NCBI GenBank assembly: GCA_902810075.1
Contig: LR778135.1
Span: 2,232,001-2,296,000, forward strand
Length of the DNA stretch: 64,000 bases
Source of the DNA: Ruminococcaceae bacterium BL-6
Lineage (GTDB): Bacteria > Bacillota > Clostridia > Oscillospirales > Acutalibacteraceae
Reading direction: 5' to 3'
Shown: positions 8,936 to 17,683 of the stretch, piece after piece
Numbering within the stretch: position 1 is the stretch's first letter
How the letters are laid out: each line of letters starts with the position of its first letter
Made by a program: the position numbers and the translations under genes
Notes under the pieces: model-generated
The model's database searches: none
What the model was told of the DNA's origin: nothing
The model's input: the letters and a program-made list of their open reading frames with translations, nothing else

Positions 8936-11900
8936 GAGTTTTTTTCTCCCGAAACCGTGCGGTTCCAGCGGAACGAATACAAAAGGCACTCTTTGACCGG
9001 CAGGCCCGTCACGCGCGCGACGGCGTACCGGTAAAGCTCGAGTTGGACGCGGTAGCGCTCCCAAAGCTCCTGCGGAGAGGCGGCCCGGTCGGTTTTGTAA
9101 TCGACAATCACCATCCGCCCATCCTCTTCAAAGGCGCAGTCGACCGCGCCCTGCAGGATCACCGGGCTGTCCGGCAGGCCGGGGCCGAGGCGCGACGCCG
9201 GGATCTCCACAGTGAAGCGCAGCTCGCGCCGGAAATCTGGCGACCGCAGCATGCGCGAAGCGACCGGGCTTTCCAGAAAGGCGCGCACGCGGCTCAAATC
9301 GACCGCGCCGGCCTGCTCCCGCGTGAGGAAGCCCTGGGAAACGAGGCGCCCGAGCTCCGTCTGCGGGTCCTTTGCGGCCTCTTTGTAATCCGCGAACTGT
9401 AAATACGCGTGGAGCGCGGTGCCGCGCTCGGCGGGCGTCAGGCCGGAGCTTTCGAGGAACGCCGGGCGCGAAAGCGGGCCGTCTTCGGCGCCGGAAGCCT
9501 GCGCCGCGAGCTCGGAAGCCGAAACCTTCGCCGGGATCCCGCGGAGCGAAGCCCACGGATAGGAGAAGCCGATCTTCTCCTCCAGCCGCTTCAGAAGGGC
9601 GGGGTCCGGCTGCGCCGCCGCTTCATCCGCCTTCTCCTCCCCTTCCGAAAGGCCCGGCGGGGGTGGGGCGATCCGAATCTTCCACGGCTCCGTTTCCCCT
9701 TTCCAGGCGATCTGCTCCCCGCAGCCCGCCCTTTCGCGCAGCGCCGCGCCGCAAGGGTGGCGCAGCGCGCAGGCCAGAAGCCAGTCGGAGATGCAGGAAG
9801 CCCCGCGCACCACATAAGGGGAGATCCGCTCCCCCGCCGAAAGCCTGGGGGCGATCCCGGCGAGCGTTCTGCCGAGGTCGGGGACTGTCGTCACGAGGAC
9901 CAGCTTTTCCCGCGCGCGGGTCGTGGCCACATACAAAATGCGCAGCTCCTCGGACATCGCCCCGCGCTCCGTTTCCAGCGCGATGGCCTCGCGCGGGAGG
10001 GTCGTGCGGCGGCTGAGGGTCTCCCCGTCCTTCAGGCGGATCCCGAGGCCGAGCTCGGGATGCAGCAGGGCGTCGCCGTGCTCTTTGTTGAACCGCCGCG
10101 CGCAGCCCGCGACGATGCACACGGGGAATTCCAGCCCCTTGGATTTGTGGATGCTCATCACCCGCACGACGTTCGCCGATTCCGAAAGGGCGCAGGCGCC
10201 CGGCAGGTCGGAATCCTGCTCCTGAAGGCGGTCGATGAAGCGGATAAAGCCCGAAAGGCCGTTGTAGCCGGAAGCCTCGTATTTTTTGGCGTACTCCAGC
10301 AGCAGATGGAGATTCGCCAGGCGCAGCCCGCCGTTGTCCATCGCCTGGACGGTATGGATAAAGCCGGTCTTCTGATATACGGCGTTCAGCAGGCGGTCTG
10401 ACGGCATAGTCGCGGCGAGGGAGCGGAAACGCTCCATCTCCTCCAGAAATGCGGCGGCGCGGCGGTTCCCCCGCCCGGCGGCGGCCGTGAGGGCGAGATA
10501 GACCGGGACGTTTTCGGCGCAGAGCCGGATGTCCGCGACCTCATCCGACGTAAAGCCGTAAATGGGGCTCATCAGGACGGAAAGGAGCGGGATGTCCTGA
10601 ACCGGGTTGTCGATGACGCGCAAGAGCGAGAGCATGACCGCGATTTCGGAGGACTCGAAAAAGCCGCCCGCGGAATCCGCCCACGCGGGCACGCCGCAGA
10701 GCTGAAGCTCGCGCGCGTACTGCGCCGCGTATTTGTTCGCGCTGCGCAGCAGGATGCAGAAATCGCGGAACACGGCGGGGCGGCGCTCCCCGCTTTCCGT
10801 CACCCGGAACCCGCCCGAAACGGTCTGAAGGATCAGCGAGGCGATATGGCGGGCCTCCAGCACGGCCATCGGCTCGCCGGGGGGCTCCTGCGCGAGGGAG
10901 AGGTCGAGGATGTGGAGCTCGGTCTCGCAGCCCTCCTGCTCCTCATACTTCGCCCCGGCGACAAGGCGCTCCCCCCCAGTGTAATCCACGTCGCCGGCCT
11001 GTTCCGACATCAGCTGGCCGAACATGAAATTGACGGCGCCGGTCACTTCCCGGCGCGAGCGGAAGTTCCGGTCCAGCACGACGCAGGCAGGGTAACGGTC
11101 CTCTTCCCGGCTGTACGGCGCGAACGTTCTGCGGCGGTCCAGAAAAATCCGAGGCATTGCCTGGCGGAAGCTGTAAATGCTCTGCTTGACATCCCCCACC
11201 AGGAACAGGTTTTCCCCGTTTCTGGAAACGGCCTGGAACAGCAGATCCTGCGCCCGGTTCGTATCCTGGTATTCGTCGACCATGATCTCGTCGTACCGGC
11301 CGGATATCTCGAGTGCGTCTTCAGTGCGCTCGAATCCCCCCTCGCAGGGGCGGACCAGCAGGCGCAGGGCCCAGTGCTCCAGGTCGCCGAAATCCGCCAT
11401 ACGCCGCTCGGCCTTCATCGCGTCGAGCGTATCGGAAAACTGTTTCGTGACGGAGAAAAGCTTTTCCACGATCGGGGCCGTCAGGCGGATGTCCTCCCCG
11501 CACTCCCGCTCCGTCGGGGAAAACAGCGCGGCGAGCTTTTTCACGGTGCCCTTGACCTCGTCGCGGCAGGCGGCAACGCGCAGCTTCAGCGGGTCTTCGG
11601 CGTATCCGCGCACGCTGCCGAGCCGCTGAAACGAAACGCCGGAAACGGCGCGGCCGACTTCGTCCCAGTCCCCCCCCGCAGCGGCGGCGCGCAGGCGCTC
11701 CAGCGCCGCGAGGTCGCCGGAAAGCGCTTCGGAATACGCCGCGCGCAGCTTTTCATCGGCTTCGAGCGCCGAAAGCGAGCCGCGGGTCAGGCCCGCACAG
11801 TAAACCGCGGCCTCGCGGGCGAATTCCAGCAGGCATTTCCCCCACGGCGTTCGGGACGCGGGCAGGCCCGTTTCGTACATTCCCGCTTTTTCCGAAAGCC

Positions 11901-12474
11901 AGCGTTCCGGGAACGGATGGGAACGGATGAAATCGTAAAGCCGGCCGATCGTCTCGATCAGGCGGCTGTCGTCGCGGTCCGAGCTGAACGCCTCCACCAG
12001 GTCGAAAAACGCGGGGTCGTTTTCCGCGTAGCAGTCCTCGAGGACGCGGGTGACGGCCTCGGCGCGCAGAATCGCCATCTCGCTGTCATCCGAGATGCGG
12101 AAATCCGGGGAAATATCGAGCTTGTAGAAGTTTTCGCGCACCAGCTCGCTGCAGAAGCTGTGCACCGTGCTGATGCCGGCGCGGGAAAGCAGAAGCTGCT
12201 GCCTTTGAAGCGCCGTATTCGACGGGTCGCGCGCCAGCAGCTCCGAAAGGCGCAGGGAGATGCGCTCGCGCATCTCGGCGGCGGCGGCTTTGGTGAACGT
12301 GACCACCAGAAGCCGGTCGGCGTCGCTCGGATGGACGGGGTCGGTGATGCGCTCGATCACGCGCTGGACCAGAACGGCCGTCTTTCCGGAGCCGGCCGCC
12401 GCCGAAACCAGCAGGGTCCCCCCCCGCGCGCGGATCGCATCCTGCTGCGCGGGGGTCCAGCTTCTTTCACTCAT
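8932..12474 (-). CDS. addA: AddA, helicase-nuclease subunit of AddAB
   Basis: With AddB it forms the Gram-positive counterpart of RecBCD, which unwinds and resects double-strand ends for RecA. UvrD-type helicase motifs are clear: Walker A AAAGSGKTAVL near residues 28-38, DEYQDTN in motif II, and VMSIHKSKGLEF in motif V. The C-terminal nuclease has the AVDCAFEEDGR...IVDYKTD motif. Length 1180 aa. The start is the ATG at 12474 with AGGAGG 9 nt upstream; an ATG nine bases earlier sits on top of the ribosome site. It overlaps addB by 8 nt, indicating coupled translation. Confidence 0.95.
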   Translation of the reverse strand: MSERSWTPAQQDAIRARGGTLLVSAAAGSGKTAVLVQRVIERITDPVHPSDADRLLVVTFTKAAAAEMRERISLRLSELLARDPSNTALQRQQLLLSRAGISTVHSFCSELVRENFYKLDISPDFRISDDSEMAILRAEAVTRVLEDCYAENDPAFFDLVEAFSSDRDDSRLIETIGRLYDFIRSHPFPERWLSEKAGMYETGLPASRTPWGKCLLEFAREAAVYCAGLTRGSLSALEADEKLRAAYSEALSGDLAALERLRAAAAGGDWDEVGRAVSGVSFQRLGSVRGYAEDPLKLRVAACRDEVKGTVKKLAALFSPTERECGEDIRLTAPIVEKLFSVTKQFSDTLDAMKAERRMADFGDLEHWALRLLVRPCEGGFERTEDALEISGRYDEIMVDEYQDTNRAQDLLFQAVSRNGENLFLVGDVKQSIYSFRQAMPRIFLDRRRTFAPYSREEDRYPACVVLDRNFRSRREVTGAVNFMFGQLMSEQAGDVDYTGGERLVAGAKYEEQEGCETELHILDLSLAQEPPGEPMAVLEARHIASLILQTVSGGFRVTESGERRPAVFRDFCILLRSANKYAAQYARELQLCGVPAWADSAGGFFESSEIAVMLSLLRVIDNPVQDIPLLSVLMSPIYGFTSDEVADIRLCAENVPVYLALTAAAGRGNRRAAAFLEEMERFRSLAATMPSDRLLNAVYQKTGFIHTVQAMDNGGLRLANLHLLLEYAKKYEASGYNGLSGFIRFIDRLQEQDSDLPGACALSESANVVRVMSIHKSKGLEFPVCIVAGCARRFNKEHGDALLHPELGLGIRLKDGETLSRRTTLPREAIALETERGAMSEELRILYVATTRAREKLVLVTTVPDLGRTLAGIAPRLSAGERISPYVVRGASCISDWLLACALRHPCGAALRERAGCGEQIAWKGETEPWKIRIAPPPPGLSEGEEKADEAAAQPDPALLKRLEEKIGFSYPWASLRGIPAKVSASELAAQASGAEDGPLSRPAFLESSGLTPAERGTALHAYLQFADYKEAAKDPQTELGRLVSQGFLTREQAGAVDLSRVRAFLESPVASRMLRSPDFRRELRFTVEIPASRLGPGLPDSPVILQGAVDCAFEEDGRMVIVDYKTDRAASPQELWERYRVQLELYRYAVARVTGLPVKECLLYSFRWNRTVSGEKNS

Positions 12475-15400
12475 GCCCCTCATCCTCCTTTTGCCCCGCT
12501 TCCCTCATCCGCCGCAGGGCCTCTGCCTTGTCGCAGCGGAACCGCTCGCGGCCGCCCTCGTCCTTTTCGTGCCCGCACACCGGAAAATACGGGCAGTACT
12601 CGCAGGCGTCGTAATCGCCCTTGAGCGGCTGAGCGGCGACGTCGCCCCGGTAAAGGGTCTCGGCCATTTTCCGGGTCTCTTCCCGGATATAATCGACGAT
12701 CCCGTCCATTTCCTCGCGGCTGACGACGGAATCGGCCCGCGCGGGCTTTCCATCCTTCAGCGCGACGGGGATATATTTTCCCTCCGCCTTTTCCTCCATG
12801 CCCGTGATGACCCGGGAATCGTCGAGGATCAGGCCGTTCATGCGCAGGCGCTTTTCGATCTCTTTTTCCCGCTTTTCCGGCGGCATGCCGTGCGGGGCCG
12901 GAACGATCGGCCTGACGGCGGGCATGTAGAGGATTCCGGCGGGCGAAAATTTCCCGTTCTGGATCAGCGCGGCCAGATAGATCAGCATCTGCATGTTGAC
13001 GCCGTACAGCACATCCGAAAGCCGGAATTCCTTCTTCCCCGTCTTGTAGTCGATGATGCGCACATACTTTTCGCCGCCGCGCTCCATGACGTCCACGCGG
13101 TCGATCTTGCCCTCCACGCAGATCGTGTCCCCGCCCGGCAGCGTCAGGACGAGCGGCGGGAAATCCCCGCCCTCTTTCAGCTCCAGCTCAAAGGCGGCGG
13201 GCCGGAATCTGCTCTGACAAAGTTCCTTCGCGATGTGGCGCAGAACGACCAGCGCCGAATCGGCGATGCGCGACACGAGGAAGCGGAAGCGCGGGGATTT
13301 GTTTTCGGCCCCGCCCATCTTCAGCTCCGCATAGCGCGAAACGGCCTCGAGGATCCGCCCCTTCAGTTCCTTCTCATCCATCCCGGCAAGCTCGTCCGGC
13401 GGAAAGGCGCGCAGGAAGGTTTCGAGCAGATAGTGCATCAGGCTGCCGTATTCCAGCGCGTTCAGCTCCGCCGGGCGGCGCTCCTTCGCGTTGAGGCCGT
13501 AACGGCAGAAATACTGGAACCGGCACAGGTGATAGGTTTCGATCTGGGTGGCGGAAAGGTGCTTTCCGCCCTCGAACAGGGCACGCGCCTTCGCGGGGTC
13601 CCCGAACGCTTCCGGCAGGCGGGCGCCGGCGCGTCCCAGCGCCTTCATCCGCGCCGTGTATTCCGGCCGCGACGAAAACAGCTTTTTCAGGGTGGCGGAG
13701 AAGGCCGAATCCTCCTTCCAGACGCGCGCCGCCATCTCAAACGCGGCTTCCCCGCTGTTCGCGAACGATTCCTGCGGCAGGGAGAACCGGCTTTTCACGG
13801 GGGCTTTCGGCAGAACGGCGCGGATTTCCGACACAATGGAAGACGGCGATTTGGCGGAGCCACCCGCGTCCGCCACGGGGTAGGTGACAAAGAGCCGCTC
13901 CGACGGGCCCGCGATGCAGGCGTAGGCGAGGAACCGCTCCTCCACGGCGGCGCGCGCCGCCGTGCCGGTCAGCGGCAGGCCGAGCCCGATCATCTTCCGG
14001 CGCTCCGCGTCGCTGAACAGGCCGCCCACCGACGGGTTGAGCGGGAACTCCCCCTGCGCCGCGCCGAGCAGGAACACCACCTTCGGCTCCGCCGGGCGGG
14101 TGCGGTCCGCAACACCGACCGTGACCTCGTCCAGCCCCTGCGGGATGCTGGCGATCGTCCCCGACGCGATGACGAGGCGCAGAAGCTCCGCGAACCGGGC
14201 CGGGGGAAGCTCCTTCCCCTTCAGCACCAGCGCCGTCTGGTCCAGGATGCCCATCAGCATATCCCAAAGGCGAAGCTGGCGGTCGGCAAGCTCGTTCTCC
14301 CCGATCTTTTTCAGCCTTGCGCACAGCTCCCGCAGGCAGCGGGGCGTTTCCAGCCGGCCGAGCAGACGGTAGACGGCGAGCGCCATCTTCTCGCCGTCCG
14401 CGCCGGAAATTTCTTTGGAGAAATCGGAAAGCGGCGAGACGATCTTTTCCCGCAGGGCGTTGATTTTCCGGAGCTCATCCCGGTCGCGGTCCGTGCATTC
14501 TCCCGCGAAGCCGCGGGGGTTTTCCGTCCATGGGGAAAGCCACTTTTTCCCGGAAATCTTCCACAGAAACGCGTAGTTTTCCAGCAGCGAGATCTCCTCC
14601 GCCGTAAGCCCCGCAAGCCCGGTTTTCAGGCAGGCGAACACGTCGTCCGACCGGAAGCCCGACCGCACGGCCTGAAACGCGCAGAGCACCAGGTGCATCA
14701 GCGGCTCGGAATCGATGTCGCGCGGCCGGTCCATAAAATACGGGATCTCCCACCGCTCCAGCGCGGAATCCAGATTGCTGCGGTAATGCTCGGGCGAGCG
14801 CACCAAAACCGCAAAATCGCGGTAGCGGTACCCCTGTTCCATGACAAGGGAGCGGATCGACGCGGCCGCGAATTCCGCTTCGTCGTAGCAGCTCTGCGCC
14901 GAGTACAGCACCACGTCGCCGGTGTCTTCCCGCAGCGGATGGCGAACCGGCCGGTAGACCCCTTCCTCCAGCGCGCACAGCCCCTTCCCCCGGAAGCGGG
15001 CGCCGCTTTCCAGCAGAACGGGCGGCGCGACGGGAACCGAATTGCGGCGGGCGAGGGCGATCGTCTCCCGCGCGGTGCGGCGCACCAGCGAAAAAAGGCC
15101 CATCCCCTGCTCGGGGTCGTCGAGGCGGTCGGCGCAGAGGGTCATCACCACGTCGTCCGCCTGCCGCAGCATGATTTCGATCAGGGCGGCCTCCTGGGCC
15201 GTAAAGCTCTTGAAGGAGTCGATCATCACCGTGCGGCCGCGGAAAAAGTCCCGGCCCTCCAGAAGTTGCCTGAGCCGGGTCAGGTCGTCCAGCGGGTCAA
15301 GGTAACTCTGGGCGACGAGCGCCCCGTAAACGGAAAGCACCAGCGAAAGCTCGGTCATTTTCTCCTTGAGCGTCCCATCCTCCATGCCCTCCGCCGCTTT

Positions 15401-15814
15401 GGAAAGGTCCTCGGGGGAAACCGAGCACATCTTCAGCTCCGCGCAGGCGTCGAGCATCATTCGCACCAGCTCCGGGGTGCGGGCGTGCCTGCGGTAAAGG
15501 GGCAGATGCTCCCCCGTCTGCTCCAGCGCGAGGCTCATCAGGATGCTGCGCCCCCCGTCGTCCAGGCGGCGGCCGCAGAAACCGCCGTACTGATGAAAAA
15601 TAGAATCCGCCATCCGCGTGAAGCTGACGACGGAAACGCCCTGCGCGTCCTTCGCCCCCAGCAGGCGCAGCATGGCGCGCTCGCTTTCAAAGGAATACTG
15701 CTCGGGCACAAGGAGCATCAGGCCGCTTTTCCCGCTTTTGGCAAGGCGGCAGAGCTCCTCGCGGACCCAGCGCGTTTTCCCGCTCCCCGCGCGGCCCAGA
15801 ATCAGACGCAGCAT
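12467..15814 (-). CDS. addB: AddB, nuclease subunit of AddAB
   Basis: Partner of AddA, responsible for Chi recognition and cutting of the second strand. The N-terminus has a nucleotide-binding loop (LILGRAGSGKT, residues 4-14). The C-terminal nuclease motif is GKIDRVDV...IIDYKTG. Cysteines in YHLCRFQYFC and CEYCPYFPVC are the expected ligands of the AddB 4Fe-4S staple. Length 1115 aa, usual for the family. The ATG at 15814 has GGAGG 10 nt upstream; nine upstream in-frame codons lack a ribosome site. Confidence 0.94.
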   Translation of the reverse strand: MLRLILGRAGSGKTRWVREELCRLAKSGKSGLMLLVPEQYSFESERAMLRLLGAKDAQGVSVVSFTRMADSIFHQYGGFCGRRLDDGGRSILMSLALEQTGEHLPLYRRHARTPELVRMMLDACAELKMCSVSPEDLSKAAEGMEDGTLKEKMTELSLVLSVYGALVAQSYLDPLDDLTRLRQLLEGRDFFRGRTVMIDSFKSFTAQEAALIEIMLRQADDVVMTLCADRLDDPEQGMGLFSLVRRTARETIALARRNSVPVAPPVLLESGARFRGKGLCALEEGVYRPVRHPLREDTGDVVLYSAQSCYDEAEFAAASIRSLVMEQGYRYRDFAVLVRSPEHYRSNLDSALERWEIPYFMDRPRDIDSEPLMHLVLCAFQAVRSGFRSDDVFACLKTGLAGLTAEEISLLENYAFLWKISGKKWLSPWTENPRGFAGECTDRDRDELRKINALREKIVSPLSDFSKEISGADGEKMALAVYRLLGRLETPRCLRELCARLKKIGENELADRQLRLWDMLMGILDQTALVLKGKELPPARFAELLRLVIASGTIASIPQGLDEVTVGVADRTRPAEPKVVFLLGAAQGEFPLNPSVGGLFSDAERRKMIGLGLPLTGTAARAAVEERFLAYACIAGPSERLFVTYPVADAGGSAKSPSSIVSEIRAVLPKAPVKSRFSLPQESFANSGEAAFEMAARVWKEDSAFSATLKKLFSSRPEYTARMKALGRAGARLPEAFGDPAKARALFEGGKHLSATQIETYHLCRFQYFCRYGLNAKERRPAELNALEYGSLMHYLLETFLRAFPPDELAGMDEKELKGRILEAVSRYAELKMGGAENKSPRFRFLVSRIADSALVVLRHIAKELCQSRFRPAAFELELKEGGDFPPLVLTLPGGDTICVEGKIDRVDVMERGGEKYVRIIDYKTGKKEFRLSDVLYGVNMQMLIYLAALIQNGKFSPAGILYMPAVRPIVPAPHGMPPEKREKEIEKRLRMNGLILDDSRVITGMEEKAEGKYIPVALKDGKPARADSVVSREEMDGIVDYIREETRKMAETLYRGDVAAQPLKGDYDACEYCPYFPVCGHEKDEGGRERFRCDKAEALRRMREAGQKEDEGHE

Positions 15815-15857
15815 TATGTATAGTCCTCCCCTCATTCTCACTCTTAAAAATAATTAT

Positions 15858-15886
15858 ATTATAACATAGCAGAAGCGGGTGCGCAA
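15858..15886 (-). promoter_or_regulatory. Probable addB-addA promoter
   Basis: Minus strand: TTGCGC (15881-15886), 17 nt, TATAAT (15858-15863). The -10 box is perfect and the -35 weak. It lies 44 nt upstream of the addB ATG. Confidence 0.6.
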
Positions 15887-15917
15887 AAAAAAGCGTCCGG
15901 GTTCCGGACGCTTTTTT
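15885..15917. terminator. Bidirectional terminator after spoIIR
   Basis: GCGTCCGG pairs with CCGGACGC around a 3-nt loop (15893-15911), flanked by an A-run on the left and a T-run on the right. It would end spoIIR transcription on the plus side of that gene's flank poorly and could act on either strand. The addB -35 box touches its left arm. Confidence 0.6.
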
Positions 15918-15943
15918 CAGATTTCGGGAAAGATATGGCGCGG

Positions 15944-16675
15944 TTATTTTTGCGGTTGTTCTGCGCTTTCCGCCTGATCGTGGGGCTGCCCGGAGCTTTC
16001 ATCGCGGGTTTGCCCGGCGCTTTCCGTGCCATCCTGGGGCTGCTCAATGATTTCCGCCCCATCCCGGGGCTGCTTGAGGCTTTCCGCCCAATCCCGGAGC
16101 TGCTCGTACAGCTCCAGCGATTTGAAGCGGATCTCGTATTCGCCGTCGCCGGTCACGATCTTCATCTGCCCGGGGTTCAGGACGTCGTCGAGCTCCTCCT
16201 TTTCCTCCGCCGCGGGCAGGCACATCGGCGGGAACATCACGCACCACCAGTTTTTCCCTTTCGCGCTGCCGATGGTGACGCGCAGAGCGTCGTACCGGCC
16301 CGCGGGCAGCGTGACCTTCTCATACTGGCGGGTGGCGAAATAGAGGTTCTCCAGCCTGACCTGAACGGGATAATCATACCCGCGTTTGCGGATTTCATCC
16401 GCAGCCGCGCGCTGCAGGTCCGAGAGGCGGCCGCTCACGATCCGCTCGGCGGAATCGCGGTCCTTTGCGCCGTCCAGCATCCCGGCTGATTCCCGCAGAA
16501 GGCGGTCGCGCACCTGCAGCTTGAGCTGCTGATCCTGCGCGGAATCGGAATTTGCGAGAACGTGCAGGCGCAGAACGTGGTTCGAAATATCTTCGCACTG
16601 CCCCGCGAACGCGGAGAAGGAAAATGCCACGGTAAGTATAAAAGCAATCAGAAGCGCTTTTTCCAGATGTTTCAT
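15944..16675 (-). CDS. spoIIR: Stage II sporulation protein R
   Basis: Forespore-secreted signal that activates SpoIIGA in the mother cell, leading to pro-sigma-E cleavage. The start MKHLEKALLIAF begins a signal-like hydrophobic segment (residues 5-23). The conserved block VLRLHVLANSDS follows, with DQQLKLQVRD and WWCVMFPPMC. Length 243 aa. The last 45 residues are a degenerate acidic/glutamine repeat (QPxDGxE) not found in standard SpoIIR. The ribosome site is weak. The presence of spoIIR implies an endospore former. Confidence 0.92.
   Translation of the reverse strand: MKHLEKALLIAFILTVAFSFSAFAGQCEDISNHVLRLHVLANSDSAQDQQLKLQVRDRLLRESAGMLDGAKDRDSAERIVSGRLSDLQRAAADEIRKRGYDYPVQVRLENLYFATRQYEKVTLPAGRYDALRVTIGSAKGKNWWCVMFPPMCLPAAEEKEELDDVLNPGQMKIVTGDGEYEIRFKSLELYEQLRDWAESLKQPRDGAEIIEQPQDGTESAGQTRDESSGQPHDQAESAEQPQK
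15948..16110. repeat. Degenerate 30-bp tandem repeat in the spoIIR tail
   Basis: About five units of roughly 30 bp, each built around GGGGCTGC followed by a TTTCCG segment, read on the plus strand. They encode the QPxDGxE peptide repeats at the SpoIIR C-terminus. Unit length is a multiple of three, so copy-number change would keep the frame. Confidence 0.6.
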
Positions 16676-16727
16676 CTCATCATCCCATCTTTTTCGGATA
16701 CCGGGATGATTGACGGTTTTTCGGGAT

Positions 16728-17600
16728 TTATTCAGGCCCGGATACCGGTTCGCACACAAAAACTTCTCGGTAGCCGCGTTTCAGGGCGGCGCGGCAGGCT
16801 TCCGCCGGAACGCGGTGGGAAAAGACGCCGTAAACCGCGGAGCCGCTGCCCGTCATGGCCGCGCCCAGGGCGCCCATGGACCGGAAAAGTTTTTTCAGAC
16901 GCCCCGCTTCTTCCAGCTTGATCACATCCTCGAACCCGTTTCCGAGGCGGGCGCAGATTTCTTCCAGCCTTCCGCCGGAAAGCGCCGCGAGCATCGGCCC
17001 GGTGTTCCGGCCCGAAACGCCCCCCGCGCGGTCCGCGAGGGAATAGGCGTCGGCCGTGCCGACGCCGGCTTCCGGCTTGCACACGACAAAAAAGCAGGAC
17101 GGCAGCTTCGGCGCGGGCGTCAGGATTTCCCCGGTTCCCCCGGCGCGCATCGTGCCGCCGACGATGCAGAACGGCACATCCGAGCCGGCCTGAAGGCCGA
17201 TCCCGCACAGCCGCTCCCGGGAAAATCCCGTCCCGTACATCCGGTTCAGCGCGCGCAGGGCAGCGGCGGCATCCGCGCTGCCCCCCGCAAGCCCCGCTTC
17301 GGACGGGATGCGCTTTTTGATCCGCACCAGCACGCCGCCGGGAATGTCCGCGGCGCGGAAGAAAGCCCGCGCCGCCCGGAAAACGGTATTGCTTTCGCCG
17401 CACGGCACCGACGCGCTGTCGCAGGCGATCCGTATCTCCCCGCCGGGGAGCGGCGACAGATCGAGCGTGTCGTAGATGGAAACGGACTGCATCACCATGT
17501 CCAGAAGATGATACCCGTCGTCCCGCCGGCCGAGGATGTCGAGGGTGAGATTCAGTTTTGCCGCGGCCAAAACGCGCATCGGCTCTCTCTTCTCCTGCAT
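16728..17600 (-). CDS. ispE: 4-diphosphocytidyl-2-C-methyl-D-erythritol kinase
   Basis: Phosphorylates CDP-methylerythritol, the fourth step of the MEP isoprenoid pathway. This is a GHMP kinase: AAAKLNLTLDILGRRDDGYH at the N-terminus, then the ATP loop PSEAGLAGGSADAA (about residues 95-108), and GAAMTGSGSAVYG near the C-terminus. Length 290 aa. The chosen ATG (17600) has GGGAGG 7 nt upstream; an internal ATG seven codons later is the alternative. ispF and ispD also lie in this window, at 41-42 kb. Confidence 0.95.
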   Translation of the reverse strand: MQEKREPMRVLAAAKLNLTLDILGRRDDGYHLLDMVMQSVSIYDTLDLSPLPGGEIRIACDSASVPCGESNTVFRAARAFFRAADIPGGVLVRIKKRIPSEAGLAGGSADAAAALRALNRMYGTGFSRERLCGIGLQAGSDVPFCIVGGTMRAGGTGEILTPAPKLPSCFFVVCKPEAGVGTADAYSLADRAGGVSGRNTGPMLAALSGGRLEEICARLGNGFEDVIKLEEAGRLKKLFRSMGALGAAMTGSGSAVYGVFSHRVPAEACRAALKRGYREVFVCEPVSGPE

Positions 17601-17624
17601 TGCTTTTCCTCCCTTTCCGGGCAG

Positions 17625-17672
17625 AAAAAAAGCCCTGCCGCCGGTTCCGTCAAGGGACCGGCGGGAAGGGCC
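17625..17672 (-). terminator. Intrinsic terminator between the aminotransferase gene and ispE
   Basis: On the minus strand, GGGCCCTTCCCGCCGGTCCC pairs with GGAACCGGCGGCAGGGC and is followed by seven T. Strong stem and good T-tract. It ends the Lrp/aminotransferase operon, so ispE needs its own or read-through transcription. Confidence 0.85.
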
Positions 17673-17683
17673 CGTTTTCCGGT

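Noticed and set aside
12260-15823. A long open frame antisense to addB
   Set aside because: Same cause; addB carries recognisable nuclease and iron-sulfur motifs on the other strand.
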